From NCBI GenBank assembly GCA_015179125.1, contig WHVA01000005.1, positions 558,001 through 622,000 of the forward strand: a DNA stretch of 64,000 nucleotides. Direction: 5' to 3'. The notes beneath the pieces are model-generated. The model was given only the letters and a program-made list of their open reading frames with translations, made no database searches and was not told where the DNA came from. Below are positions 34,629-47,215 of this stretch, piece by piece. Made by a program: the position numbers and the translations under genes. Each line of letters starts with the position of its first letter. The stretch's first letter is position 1. The stretch is from Gautieria morchelliformis. Taxonomy: Eukaryota > Basidiomycota > Agaricomycetes > Gomphales > Gomphaceae.

Positions 34629-36129
34629 ATGGGGTCCAGTGGCTGTCGTAGCAATGTTAGTACATACACATTGACGGACCAGCCGCTATGGTTTAGGAAT
34701 ACTCCTCACAATGGCTTTACGACCATATTTTGACGCTAGAGTTGGAAGTTCACGTTTTCTGGCCGGCCCCGTGGAGTATGATCAAAGTCCTTTATCTTCT
34801 GAGAGCGTATCCGGGATTCCGTAGAATGTGGATTGTCCGTGGCCTTCTTGAGCACCGTCTTCCTTGAAACTCAACACCACTGTTCATTGACAGATACCTG
34901 GGGTGTAGCCTCTTCGCCCCTCATTTGCTCACGCGTGTACAAAGTTAGGGTATGTGAGTGTTACTGAAACCCTTTATCATTTAGCCTTTTGACGGTGGTT
35001 CGAGTGCTGTTGGTAGGGGGCATGGCTGTGGCAGAACGTGCGTCCTATTACTAGTACTCATGGGCTTCGAAATGACCTGGTTTCCATAGTTGTCCTCGTT
35101 CGCAGGACATGGGCGATATTTGGAACATTAGGTATAAGCGTTGGCGTATTCTGGGCTGTGATTGTCGCGTGGCTTTTGTCCTCTCGGTAATAAGTTTGAA
35201 ACAAGTGCCGCGGTGCATGTTTTACGCGATCCCTTCTACACATGGATCTCCTCCTAACTAAGGACTTTCAGTCATTCCCAGACCAGCACCTGAAGCTATG
35301 AATTGTATCCTACTCGCGCTTCCGACATTTGGGGGCGTAGACTTCATCCTTTTGGTGATTGCGGAATCCGGTGTGTCCATCCTTCCTTTTTATATTTTTT
35401 TTTCCGGCTGGATTGTCGTCTTTATGCTGTAGTCATCCTAGGTTTGACCCTGTACAATGCCAGGGTGCATTGTACGTGTCGTTATCTCATAGTGCTCGGT
35501 GTTAGACTGCGCCCCACAGTCGGAGGGTGGAGCTCTTCCACTTTAGCTACACCACTCTACAGGAATGGTGTGTGTCAATCTATGGTCCTCTATTCATCGT
35601 CGTCCGAATACGCCTTTACTGGAAGGCATCCTCTACTACATATACTTACTGGTGTGTTACATGTATGTTTCACGTTAATAATTTATTAAACAGCCATTTC
35701 TGTGGCGAATATCGCCATCGTTGTGATTTTGGTGAGCGTGTGGATCCTTGAGGCGCGGATGCCACTGCCAGCTGATTCCTGGACTCGTATTATCTTGCTC
35801 ATTTTGTAAGCGCGTGAATGTTCCTCGTGTCCAATGATCCGTGACAATGATAACACTCTCTCCCTAGAGTGCAGAGAATGCTGCACGCAATTCTGATCAA
35901 ACGCATACTTCTTAACTTGCGAGTGGCGTCGTCTGAGGACTATGGCCCGACGGTTATTGTCTGTCGACTTTTGTGTTCGCTGATTCTCACCAGGAACAAG
36001 CATCGAGTGCTCTACCGACCACAGCTAGTGGACAGGATTCCGATATATAACCCATCACGCAGGGCGGCAATCGCTGGGTATAGTGCAATCGTCAGTACTC
36101 GATTGTGCGCTATTGCGATGTTTCTATGA
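34629..36129 (+). CDS. DUF6533-type integral membrane protein
   Basis: Reconstructed from short exons. Exon 1 is 9 codons (34629-34655). A 41-bp intron then gives EYSSQWLYDHILTLELEVHV, and next FWPAPWSMIKVLYLL (family hallmark: DHxLTxxxExxxxW followed by VKxLYLL). Later exons read LLTVVRVLLVGGMAVAE, LVLVRRTWAIFGTLGISVGV, VIPRPAPEAMNCILLALPTF, ILGLTLYNARVH, LLEGILYYIYLLAISVANIA, and VQRMLHAILIKRILLNLRV. This order of helices and the GILYYIYLLAI...HAILIKRILLNLR tail match the Agaricomycete DUF6533/seven-helix-like family, whose function is unknown. The phase of each junction was checked by hand for the first five. The stop is taken at 36129 but a further intron is possible. The protein would sit in a cell membrane. 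Confidence 0.72.
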
Positions 36130-37514
36130 TATTTATCGGAAATTGCAATCCACTGTTTTAGTTCCTTGTGCCATATATTGCCATGTATTGCCACTAGTAG
36201 ATGTATTTTGAGGACAATTTCCTGGAGACCGCTTTGATGCGTCGACTCAGCCCAACTTGCAAACTCTGTTGCGATTGAATCTCATCGATGCTTCGAGCCA
36301 TTGTTATTAGCAGATAGTACTGCCTTCGTCAGGAAAAGCGGAACACCTTGTGTATAGGTGGTATAAACGTTATGGATGGTATATATCACTAAGTGATAAC
36401 AGTATATATATATATGGGATATACCGGCCATGCCTCTATTATGGAAGACCTGATGACCCTGCCGCAAGCTATTCCATGGCTTCAAACACTCCCCTTATGC
36501 CTCCAGGGGTGCTTGTGGCCGTTCCACTATGGTCTCGTCCGTTTGATCAAGGTTTCAGGTTTCGTGTGGTACTTTGAGGATGACGAAAGACTCGCCATGA
36601 CTTGAATATACACGACAACCATGAATGCATGTGGCGAAATGATGGCACTCTGTAGAGGAGGGTGTGGCATGAGGAAGAAAGTAAGGCTGAGAGAATAAAG
36701 TGTCGTTCGCAGGTGACGCGAGAGCGCTACCCAGCCTTGGCGTGGCGGGTGTCGTCGCAGGCTCATCCACGGCTCATCACATATGATGGCAATTTCTCAC
36801 GAACAAATTAGTTGCGACGCACAACGGACAAGAGCTCGAGCTCCGATACAAGTTCTGCAAAGCATGATGTCGATGAACTTAAGGGATACGGTATAGAGTT
36901 AAGATAGACCTACCAGGTGCCTGTATATATGTATATTTATATACTGAGGAATTTTGAGTGTAAACAACCAGTGTACGAGCGTTTCATCTGACTGATCCGA
37001 ACTCATCTTCGAAGTGTGTTCTAGTAATAGCGCATGTTTGCAATGGCGCAACAGGCTGCAACATGGGGCAACGCAGGATGATGACAACTTTGTTGATGTC
37101 AACGGAACAGTGCTTTCTTTCGCCGGCAGGCTAAGTAGCTCAGTGGGCACGCTTGGGAATAATGTCGACTGTACATCCATCAGAAAGGATAGCGCTTTAG
37201 CACCTAGTATCAGCACCTTGTCTTTGATTTACATGGAATAACCCTGAAACACGAAACTTTCCTGGCCTGATTGATTGCCAATAGCAAAAGGAGAGGGATC
37301 GAATAAACTTGTCAAGACAAGACCGATTTGGGCGGACAGGTCTCAGAATTCCCAGCGCCAGGCGTGTAAATTATAAGGGTCTGAGGCGGGGCCAAATAAC
37401 GCGTAATCGACGCGTGAAGAGTAATTGCGGTGATGATGCATGACCGACCTTGTGCCTATACTGTATGTCTCGTTTTGCTTCTCCCACCCACCTCCAAGCC
37501 CCCGTTTTCGTAGC
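36130..37514. other. Gene-poor 1.4-kb region
   Basis: Only small unsupported frames. There is a TATATATATATATGG microsatellite-like patch near 36402-36417. The last 100 bp before 37515 should hold the methyltransferase promoter. Confidence 0.45.
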
Positions 37515-39470
37515 ATGGCTACGCTAGGCTATTCTACAGACACTTTTGTCAACTCTTCTCTTCCCAGGTCTCCTAAACCACCTCTTTCCAAGATTTCTAT
37601 GACTTCTGCGACAGCTATCAACAGTACTACGATCATGCATAACCCACCACCTTCAGTCGACTCACAGCACAGAGGGAACGATGATACTGGCACTCTAAGG
37701 GCTCTGACCACCCAGGTCAGAAGGTATTTGAAGCAGCCACGGACTTTCTATCCCCTGCAGTATGGTCGTGCAGTGCGTGAGATGTGAGCGCGTCCTATCC
37801 TTCTTGGCACCAGAATGCTCACGTTTCCCAGGGAAATATGGAATAACGACTTTATGCAGGCGGCTACGGGTTATCCAACCCTCACATCCCCGGAGCACAT
37901 CCCTCCAAACCCTCATATGCTAGATATAGGCTGTGGTTATGGCCACTGGTGTATAACTGCAGCTCGTTTTTTTAAAGTAAACAGTCTCCTCGTATTAGGC
38001 CATCGGTCTTCCTCACCAGAGTCCAGATTTGTCGGGTCGTCGGTTTGGATCTGGCTGACATTCAGCCCAATCTTAAACGGCTAGGTCATCACGACATTGC
38101 AGATAAAATATCCTGGGTACATAGTGACATGTAAGCATCTTCTCATGGCGCGTAGATGTTCACTTATATCTCTACTTAGACGTGAAGACCTCCCATTCCC
38201 GGACAATTGTTTCGACCTCGTACGGACTCATCACCTTGAGTTCTGTTTACCAGAAAACAAGGTAATTTTATATCCCCCAAGTAAACCCGTCTCCGGTGTT
38301 AAAAAGCACCCAAGTGGGGTAGATTATTTGAGGTAATATTACCTGGACTTCTGGTATGACAAGCCGTAACAGTTATACAGGAGATAGCACGGGTGTTAAA
38401 ACCAGCCGGCATTTTTGAAGTGAGGGATAACATTGGGGTTGCTCGCTGTACTCAGAGACGTGTCCATTAGACAGCGCACGGATCACTGGTTTTCCCCTGT
38501 CCTCGGTTCCCTCCACAACCCGCGTCCACTAGGAACATTGCTGTCGACGGCGGGGAGCGTGATGGAAGGAGAGTTGGCATCAGCTCACAACTTCAAGACA
38601 CTGATCCTCGAGATCACTCGAGACTTAAAGCTGCTTTTGACGCGATGGTGGAAGTGCGGTGCGTGTCACAGTACTCATCTTGACTCATCGTTTTGACTCA
38701 CATCCCACACTGACTTGGGGCCTACGTTAAGGTTTCTCAACCCACAAGTTATTTCCACCATTCCGTTCTACATGGACTTACATTTCGATAATGTTCTTAT
38801 GACCCCAATTATCCATACCATGCTACCGCCCTCGTCCTTTGTTCGTGATCGGGAAGACTCTTTATCTGGTGCTGGCATGGAGGATACCTTATCTGGGTCT
38901 AGTGCGGAACCAAGTGCTCTAATGGAACAGCATATCGACGTAAAGGATATGCTACGTATGGCACCGCACGCGGCGAATTTGGAAGTAACCTTCGACCACG
39001 GAGGACAGATGCATTTGCAAATGACTATGGACATGGTCTTGGCGTGCAAAGAGGCGATGTGGGAACAATTTGAGGTTTGCTGCATCCTTGCTCCCTATTT
39101 GTAGTTCTTTAACCATGTTCTTCACCCATAGTGTCTTAATCCCTTACTGACGAGAGTTGATTTTGATTACCTCATGCAAAATTGGGAGCTGTACGTCGCC
39201 GTATCACCTGACACATGCTCTGGCTGCTGATGTGCAACTGACTTCAGGGATATGCGGGATCGCATCGACATGCGCGGTGTGATGAAAAAGGGCTTGAAGT
39301 GGGATGTTCCACTTGACAACGGTGACCCAGACCAAAGGTTTTGGCGACATCAAACGCTTAAATTTCACGAGCAAGATGGGTTGTGGGATGCACAGCACCT
39401 TCCAGAACCTTGCCGATCTTTCCGAGCATTCCGTGGAGTCAAGCACCGTCCGCAGCACCGTCCGCCTTGA
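37515..39470 (+). CDS. SAM-dependent methyltransferase
   Basis: A Rossmann-type methyltransferase built from several exons. After a Ser/Pro-rich N-terminus come PRTFYPLQYGRAVREM and REIWNNDFMQAATGY, then SAM-binding motif I, MLDIGCGYGHWCI. The next segment, VGLDLADIQPNL, ends strand 2 with the acidic residue that contacts the SAM ribose. LPFPDNCFDLVRTHHLEF is motif IV, and EIARVLKPAGIFEV is the conserved strand after it. The C-terminal half holds EVTFDHGGQMHLQMTMDMVL and WEQFE, then MRDRIDMRGVMKKGLKWDVP. Such proteins are common in Agaricomycetes, with unknown substrates. I prefer ATG 37515 over 37440 because the upstream extension looks like untranslated sequence. Confidence 0.78.
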
Positions 39471-39659
39471 ACTGGTCCAACTAGGAGGGAGGCTGTCAGT
39501 AGCATCTGTAATCATTACGTAGTCGTATAATTATGATCAAGCTTGACAGGATGTTCGTTGGGCAGTGAGGCAGATTTTTTGACACGGTCATAGACGCGAT
39601 GTGACTGTGTGACGACAGGGTCACGTTCAAACTTACCCTGCAACCGCGTCTATATAACC

Positions 39660-41228
39660 ATGTCTGAGCCGGTCAAGGACTTGCGAGACGAGAACAAGGA
39701 AGAGAAGAAGGATGACAAAGCTCCGCCTCAAGAAGATAAGGCGGCAGAGTTGACCAAGTACAAGGTGAGTCTTGCCACTCTGCTCTTGCCGAGAAAAAAA
39801 GACATACTGTGATTGTGCATGCAGACTGCTGCTGATATCGTGCATAATGCAACAAAGAAACTGATTGAACTTGCCGTTGAGGGTGCAAAGGTTTTCGACC
39901 TTTGCGTGGAGGGCGACAAGCTCATCGAGCAGGGCACGGGCGCCGTTTACAACAAAGGAGGGAAAGGGAGCAAGATCAGCAAGGGTACGCTGTTCTTGCT
40001 CATAGCTACTGTGTCAGCTCTCACATATGGATTTTCTTGTTCCAGGTCTCGCCTTCCCCACTTGTATTTCGGTTAATAACTGTGTCTCGCATTTTTCACC
40101 CCTCGCGTGAGCACCGTATTTGCTGCGGCTCGTTCCGCACGGGCTCCTCACTGCTCCTTCGCCGCAGCTCCGATCAGCAGTCTTCATTAACGCTGGCCAA
40201 GCATGACGTCGTCAAGGTCCATTTGGGCGCACACATTGATGGTTTTGCTTCAATCAGTGCGGAAACTGTCATTGTAGGAGCCACGGAACAGGAACCTGCG
40301 GCGGGTCGACGAGCAGATGTTGTCAAGGCAGCATGGCACGCTGCTGAGCTTGCACAGCGGCTGATCAAGGTGGACAACAAAAACTGGGCTGTCACGGAGG
40401 GCGTGAACAAGGTTGCTGCCGCGTGGGATTGTAAGGCTGTTGAAGGTGGGCTGTCTACCTCCGGTGCATTCTTTTGTGCCTTTGCGGATTTCTTGTTTAG
40501 GTATGCTCTCCTGCCAACATTCCAAGAATGTCATCGACGGCAAGAAACGGATCATACTGGCCTCTGCACAAGAACAGCGCGCAGGCTTTGACACCGTGTC
40601 CTTTGCCGAAGGTGAAGTCTATGGAGTAGACATCTTGGTTTCGTCGAGTGATGATGGCAAGGTACGTCGCTTGAGAATGGCGGGGTTTTCCATAGTTTAT
40701 CATCTCTGCAGGCTCGGGTAGAGGAGACGCGTACTACCATTCACCAGCGGGCATCAGACGTCACCTATTCGCTCAAAATGAAGACATCCCGTGCCGTTTT
40801 CTCTGAAGTGCAAAAGAAGGCGGGCGCTTTCCCCTTCAATGTGCGCGTACTCGATGATGAGAAACGCGCACGGATGGGGTTACAAGAGGCAGTGCAGCAC
40901 GGACTAGTGCGACCTTACGAAGTGCTGTTTGTAGATTTACTTGCCATCGGGTCGAAACCTATATTGACGTCACCCATTCAGTTATACACCTGCAAATACC
41001 TTCGTGGCCCAATTCCACTTTACGATTGCATTATTGCCAGGTGGACCGTCGCTGATTAGCCATCCACCTGTGTGGTATAAGCCAGAGCTGCTCAAGACCG
41101 AGAAGGAACTTGAGGATGCGGAGCTCAAGGAGACGCTTGCAAAGAAGCTGCGGGAAAACAAGAAGAACAAAAAGAAAAGGGCGAAGGCGGAGGCAGAGTC
41201 GAATGGCACAGCGAAGGAAGAGACTTGA
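39660..41228 (+). CDS. PA2G4: Proliferation-associated 2G4/EBP1-like protein (inactive methionine-aminopeptidase fold)
   Basis: The start at 39660 (MSEPVKDLRDENKEEKKDDK) precedes KYKTAADIVHNATKKLIELA, KVFDLCVEGDKLIEQGTGAV and VSHFSPLASDQQSSL (made by splicing), then LAKHDVVKVHLGAHIDGFAS, IVGATEQEPAAGR and VEGMLSCQHSKNVIDGKKRI. It ends with FTIALLPGGPSLISHPPVWY and a Lys-rich tail. This order is the PA2G4/EBP1 (fission yeast Cdb4-like) pattern, related to type-II methionine aminopeptidase but without its enzyme activity. It associates with ribosomes and RNA. Several short introns are present, including one at about 39763-39824. The gene is convergent with PCC1, with about 80 bp between. Confidence 0.9.
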
Positions 41229-41307
41229 ATGCGCGGTTGTCGGTCCGAAAACAATTAAAATACATAGAGAGTCCTCAGCTGGCTCTCACACTTGCACACA
41301 GCACCTG

Positions 41308-41683
41308 TTATGGTTTAGCTATGATGCTCTCTGCCTCATCTGCGAATTCTCCGAGTGTTCGAGTGACCAGGTCGAGATTGTCGAGAAAGGCATTGAGAGT
41401 GAGTCGCGCCAGACGAATTGTAAGCGTAGAAAACGACCTGAGCTGCCTCTCAGAGGCAAAGGCGGAGAAGGGGTAGAAGCTGCGTACGCAATGAGCTGGT
41501 CGCCCTCTGTTGCCAGTGATTTCTTTACAAAGTTCGGTTGAAGCTCTGCATCGACTTGGAGGACACGCCTGGCAATTTCTGCGTGTGTCGCTGAAGCAAA
41601 AGGGACCTTCACCGTGCTAATTCTCATATATGAACCTGAGTAGTGATCAAAAACGAAGCTTACAGTGTGTGCCACGTCTCCAT
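41308..41683 (-). CDS. PCC1: EKC/KEOPS complex subunit Pcc1
   Basis: A tiny gene, about 90 residues, in three exons. Exon 1 (from ATG 41683) encodes METWHT. After an intron with donor GTAAGC comes LTVKVPFASATHAEIARRVL, then QVDAELQPNFVKKSLATEGD. A second intron (donor GTACGC to GCTCAG) then gives SFSTLTIRLARLTLNAFLDN and LDLVTRTLGEFADEAES, ending AKP. This is the full Pcc1 fold. The protein is the dimerising subunit of KEOPS, which makes the t6A tRNA modification and has roles at telomeres and in transcription. It is divergent from the Caf120-like gene, with 108 bp between starts. Confidence 0.85.
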
Positions 41684-41791
41684 ATGTGCGGCACGTGAAT
41701 GGACGTGGTATTTGCCGCAGTGGGCGTACAGGCCAGGCTGCCACAATAGTCACGGATCCGGAATCACGCTTTGGGCTTCTCTCTCTCAATC
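41684..41791. promoter_or_regulatory. Bidirectional promoter region of PCC1 and the Caf120-like gene
   Basis: 108 bp separate the divergent start codons. It contains GTGCGGCACGTGAATGG, with an E-box-like CACGTG at about 41692-41697. Shared control is inferred from spacing only. Confidence 0.35.
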
Positions 41792-44700
41792 ATGTCTACA
41801 GGCTCAGGCTTGGATACCCCCAACCAGGGATTTGTTCCTCCCACCCAGCTCCGAAAATCACGACCTTCTTTAGTCGCAGCCCGCAAAGATGGCAGCGAGC
41901 CCACTCAAGCCGACTCTCGTCCCCAGCACTCACGGACAGCCTCATTCTTCTCTTTTAGCTCTAAAAAGTCCGCACAGCAGCAGGCTCAGCGGGCCACGCT
42001 GCAAGTTGCCGCTACCGACCAGCGGTCGCCGACTAGCCAAATTAGCCACGTGAGCGTAAGCAGCGTTACCCTGCATCGCTTAGGCCTTGACCGTAATGCG
42101 TTAGATGCAGTCCCCTCCGAGCTCTCCCACACATACTAAGCGGCCCTCCCTGGGCGATGCACTTCCTATGAATGCCAATCCTACCGTCCAGCGGGAGATC
42201 AAGTCTGTAATAGACCTTGCACTCGCCCATGCCCACAAGATTTACTATTCGGGGCCTCTTGTGCGTCGTATAGAACGGCTCCCTGATGGGAACAGACCTG
42301 TTCGTGACGATGGCTGGGTTGATGTATGGGCACAACTAGGCGGGACCACTCTCAGCGTATGGGACATGAAAGCGATCGAGGAGGCTAGCAAACGTGGGGA
42401 GGAGGTCCCTCCAAGCTACATCAATGTCACAGACTCTGTACGTCAATGTCGTGTTGGCCGTGTCGGTATCACTGAGTATCTTCAAGTTTGTCCAAGTCCT
42501 GGGTGCGTTGACAAGTCCCGCCACGGCGACTGCTCCTGCAAAGAGATACACGAACGTGATAACAATAAATACGGCTGGATCCAATTTGATTTTTTTTGCT
42601 TGCCCTTCATCTGCCGCGTTGGTTTCATGGGCGACTTGTAAGTAGATGAGAGGTGCCCATACCATTACTTACAACACCCGCCCCCGCCTCTGCAGCTCTG
42701 CGGCTTGCCAGCTGGGAGAAGGCGCGGCTCGAGGAGATATACACCGGACACCTCCTGCGAATGAGCTTGAGTGAGAATGATGCGTGTAAGTGCGTCAGAA
42801 TAGACGCCTGGAATTTGATAATGACTGTGGTGTAGGGAAGGAACCAGCGACGACCCTTGTTAAGGGTAAGCTGGAAGGGGAGGTTAAAGTTCGCATAGCG
42901 GGTCAGACAGACTGGAAGCCTCTCTGGATGGTCCTCTCCTCGTCGACCGAAGGCGATAGCGCAACTAACCGACCCAACTCACCGCTTTCTCAGCGATCCA
43001 AGAGCCGCATGTCTAGCTTGTTCGCTCGTGCACAAACCCAGCCCCCAAGCCCACCCGCTCCAGCAGCTGTGCCTGTGATCTCGTTCTACCCGTCACAAAA
43101 GTCCAAGGATCGCAAAAAGCCCATTTTGACAATGCGATACGTTTCGCAGGTTCGGTGACTGTTATGTCTCTCTCTACAATGTCGTCTGATCTTGGCACAG
43201 GCTTTTGCTGTATACCCCGAGCGCCCAGAGGTGATACAACGAAGTACTTTGATTAAGATTGAGGGCATGCTTGGACACGAAGATTTGGCAGGGGCCATGA
43301 AGGGGAGAGAATGTTGGATGATGCTGATGCCCGAGACCCAGCAGGTCTATCCCGTCTTTGAGCTACTCAAGTGGCTTGTTGGTGAGTTTTCCATGCCTGC
43401 TCTTCCATCATCAACAAGTTCATCTTCTACCAGCTCTCCATGATACCTTCTCGCTCTACGGTCGACCTGCTGGATATATCTGGGATCCTCGTCAACCAGT
43501 ATCCATGTGGTTTGCGTACCCTGTCGGAGCTCAGCGTGCCGTACGTTTGACTGTTTACTTTAACTCGGTCCTACTTGACGCTTGGCATCTAGCAATTGTT
43601 TGTAGATCGAGAAGCAGCCGAAATTCTTGATCCTCGGGACGATCGCACAACTGCAATTCGCAAAGAACTAAAGCAGATATTAATTACCAGAATGTACGGT
43701 TCGTCAACTCCGCCTGGTCCTCCACAAAAACCTACTGTGCAACGACAAGGCACTGGCTCAAGCCAGAAAACAATGCAGCGGTCGGCTTCTGTCACAGCGG
43801 CTTCTGCCACGGCAACCTCGTCGTTCCAGTTACCGCCGCTTAGCTTCCATGGGACCCAAGCTCAGCAGCAGCAGCTTCAGGAGTCGCACCCCGCGGATCC
43901 ACTTGGTCGAGGAACCACCTCGCTGTCGCCCATAACGGAACGCAGTCCGGTTGAGACGCTTGGCCCTAAACTCCCCTCAAAGTCAAGTTCGGTACAACCA
44001 TCTCCTTTGAACACAGTGACCCATTCGATGCCAGATCGACAAGACTCGGCGAGCAGCAGTTTCTTGGGTGGTTCGAGTTCGACCCAAGAGCGTCAAGGCT
44101 CTACGGGTAGTAACTTCTTAGGCGGGCCTTTGACGACGTCGGATTCGGCACCAGAGCGCCAAGGCTCCCCCTCATCCAGCAGCAACTTCCTAGGCGGGCA
44201 TTTGGTGTCGAATCCGATGCCAGAGCGTCAAGAGTCAGGGAATAAGAACTTCCTGGGTGGGCCATTTGTGACGAATCCAACAGAGAAGCCATCACCACAT
44301 GGGAATGAAGACTCGCCCCCCGGGTCCAGGCCAGATTCTAAGCTGGCCCAGTCTGCCTCGTATGCCAGTATAGGGTTTGATAACATTGACAGCAGCCCCC
44401 AGGCTGACAGTACGTCGCCGCGCGCGAAATCTCCGAGTATCAGCAAGTCTCCCACGAGTGTACAATTGCTCCATTCGCCCACAGAGTCTACTAGCCTGAC
44501 GTCGAATATCCTTTCCCCCACGAAGGCGCAATCTCAGAGTTCTGCAATTTCACGATCAAGCCCCAGCGCCACTGCGTCTAGTCCATTACACTCGCCTCGC
44601 GTCCTCTCACATCCGCCAGAACCACCACAAGCGAGGAAATCACCCCCACACAACACTGTCTCCTCTCCTTCCTTGTCTAAACCACATACCCCGGGACCCC

Positions 44701-46970
44701 CTTCCCCTCCACCTAAAAGTGCAAGTGGTACGCCTACCCTGACGAATCGAGCGTCACCGCAGGCACCACCCGCAGCGGATGCTACTCAGCCGGAATCACC
44801 ATCTGACATAGCTAATGAAGCTGGTATGTGCACTTCACACTGCCTTTTATTTATTGTTATTCTGGTATTATAAGCCAACAATCATGGTGTGTATAGGGGC
44901 ACTGTATCTTTTACAGGAACAACTCGCACAAGCCGAAGCGACTCAGCCTGGAACATGGACAACCGACGAAGACGAAGGTGAGGATGACGACGATCACGAT
45001 TCTGATTTTACTGGGCCTGAGCGCAACCCTCCACCGCGACGAGCAACCCCACCTGTGCGGATACAACCGCCAAGCGCCTACCGACATCCTGACGTGGTGT
45101 CGGAGAATCAAACCGCCTATGGAGTCAGCCGATCAATGGGGCGGAAACCATCAGGCGCGCGTGCCAAGCCTAGCTCCCGCCGTTACACCGACAACGGCTC
45201 CATTGAGCAACTTTCTTCACCTCTTCAGTCTCCTGCACAAGGAATGGAGCAGCAGGCGCAACCAGTTGGATATGACGACAATGCAGACGCCTTAGCAGCT
45301 TTCACTTTCCTCGAAACTCAGGAGGCACCTGCGCCACCACAGGAAAAACCTCCTCCATCGCCTGAAAAAGAGGAGTCTTCCCCACAGTCAAGCGAGGCTC
45401 CTCATTATCCCTCAACATTCGCACCCTCTAAGCAAGCAGCCGAACGCAAGGCCAAGGCTCAAGCACTACAGGAGGCTAGTTACGCCGCTACACATCTGCC
45501 TGGGAAACCCAATGGGAACATAAGGAAAAAAAGGAAAGATCAGGGTGCATGGGCGGAGAGTAGCGATGAGGAGGAGGAAGAGGAGGAGGAGGAGGAAGAT
45601 GATGACGAGGATGGTTCTGACGATGAACCACCTACAGCAATGAGGCAACCGCAGCCGGTTCTTGCCTCCGATCCTCGAGCATCAGTCTATCCCTCTGCAC
45701 AACCCGGACAGCAAGGGCCACCGAGTATGCTCGGTGAAGGCCATGGACAAAGACAGACACGCACGTTACCCCTCCCACCAGGTAAAACAGGAGGTGTGTA
45801 AATCATGGTTCAAAATTCTATCGCCTAATGTCAGTTTTCTGCGTAGATCATCCAGATCATCATCACATGCACCCACGAGTTGCGTCAGGCCAACATGATG
45901 ATCGGCCTCGCACACAGTTCGGTGATGAACCGAGGGGTCACAGCATGAACCCCCACCAGGTCGCACGACAGTCTGTGTGGAGCACTGTGCTGGACCCTAA
46001 TCCCCCTCCTCGCAACACTACTGGAAAAGATACTTTCGTTCAGGTTGAAGAGAGCGAGACGATGACCAAGGCTTTCCAGCCTCAAGGACTCCTTTCCGCC
46101 GGTTTGCAGGACAAGGAGGATCGATCAGCTAAGCGTCAAGAAGAGCTCGCACGTGAAACAGGTGCTTCGCTCATCAATGTCCCCAACAAACCTCCACCTC
46201 CTCAAACTGGTCTTCTTGGCGCGATCACTGCTCACGAACGTGAGCGCAAACGTGAAGGGGGCGTTGGGGCTACATTGACCGAGAAAGAGCGCGAAAGGAG
46301 ACTTGCTGAGGAGAGACAGCGCAAGCTGGACGAGCTCCAACGTCAGCAGCTTGACCAGATGTCACAAGGCGGTGCTCAAGGAGGATACGACGCGTATGGC
46401 CAGCAGCAATTCCCCGGGTTCATGCCAGGGTTTGACCCCAGGATGTCAATGAACCCAATGATGCTCAATCCGTATATGGCTGGGGGTTACCCAATGATGC
46501 CGTTCGGCAACACTCAGCAGATGATGGCGGCTCAAATGGCTGCCCAGCAAGCCTACCAGCAGGCCATGATGTCCTTCAGTCAGGCTGGCGGTAGCCAAAT
46601 GGGAGATAACATGTCACGAGTTGGAGTTCCTACGCCTGCGGCACCTTCTCCGCAGATGGGACCTCCATCGCCGATGCAGGGAGGGATGATGGGAATGGAT
46701 CCCAGGATGTCAATGGGCATGAATCCTTGGATGGGCGGCGGCATGGGCATGGGAATGAACCCGATGGGGGGCGGCATGGGCATGGCTCCTATGGGAATGA
46801 TGGATCCGAGAATGTCAATGGGACAGCAAAATTTTCTCCAACGCCCCGAGTCTGGCCAGGGACATGGGTCACCTTTTCAAGGTCCATTTCAAGGAACGCC
46901 TTCACCACGCCAGGGATCGCCTGCCCTCCGTTCCAATAATAACAGCCCTCGTCCTCAACCCCATACTTAG
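41792..46970 (+). CDS. Large PH-domain protein, Caf120/Skg3-like
   Basis: The longest protein of the window, about 1,500 residues in many exons. The N-terminus is Ser/Gln-rich. Then comes VQREIKSVIDLALAHAHKIY, a PH-like domain made from several short exons (WVDVWAQLGGTTLSVWDM, spliced INVTDSFVQVLGALTSP, NLIFFACPSSAALVSWATAL), and a second PH-like segment (GKLEGEVKVRIAGQTDWKPL, then ISFYPSQKSKDRKKPI, AFAVYPERPEV). That arrangement is typical of fungal Caf120/Skg3 proteins, which are tied to the Ccr4-Not complex and cell polarity. The long rest is disordered: Pro/Ser-rich, an acidic run (EEEEEEEEEDDDEDG), a basic linker, then a Met/Gly-rich tail with repeated DPRMSM. The repeated FLGG block is listed separately. 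Confidence 0.78.
44022..44285 (+). repeat. Four imperfect FLGG repeats in the Caf120-like protein
   Basis: The coded sequence repeats PDRQDSASSSFLGGSS, QERQGSTGSNFLGGPL, PERQGSPSSSSNFLGGHL and PERQESGNKNFLGGPF, each followed by a Ser/Thr/Pro spacer, giving a spacing of about 18-24 residues. It suggests local duplication of a motif within a disordered region. Confidence 0.85.
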
Positions 46971-47215
46971 TCTCACCATTGAATTTGCATCATTTCTCAT
47001 CTAATCTCGTATACCGCAGTCTTCGCCAAAACGCAGCTCTAGAGATTTATGCTACAGGTCTTCTCTCCTCACTTCTTGTTCAGTATGAGCATTTCATTAA
47101 TGTTCTGGCGTTTGCAATCATGTTGGCATGCAACAGCGATGGTCACTATGTGGCAAGGACAATTCCAGAGGCTAGAATCGCCATAGACTATCATTCAAAC
47201 ATATAATGATAACCG

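Noticed and set aside
36350-36605. Small frames near the TATATATA patch as a possible gene
   Set aside because: No start context, splice-supported extension or family motif; low-complexity sequence.
41110-41541. Plus-strand frame covering the end of PA2G4 and all of PCC1
   Set aside because: It runs out of frame through PA2G4's Lys-rich tail and antisense through PCC1, both of which have clear homology.
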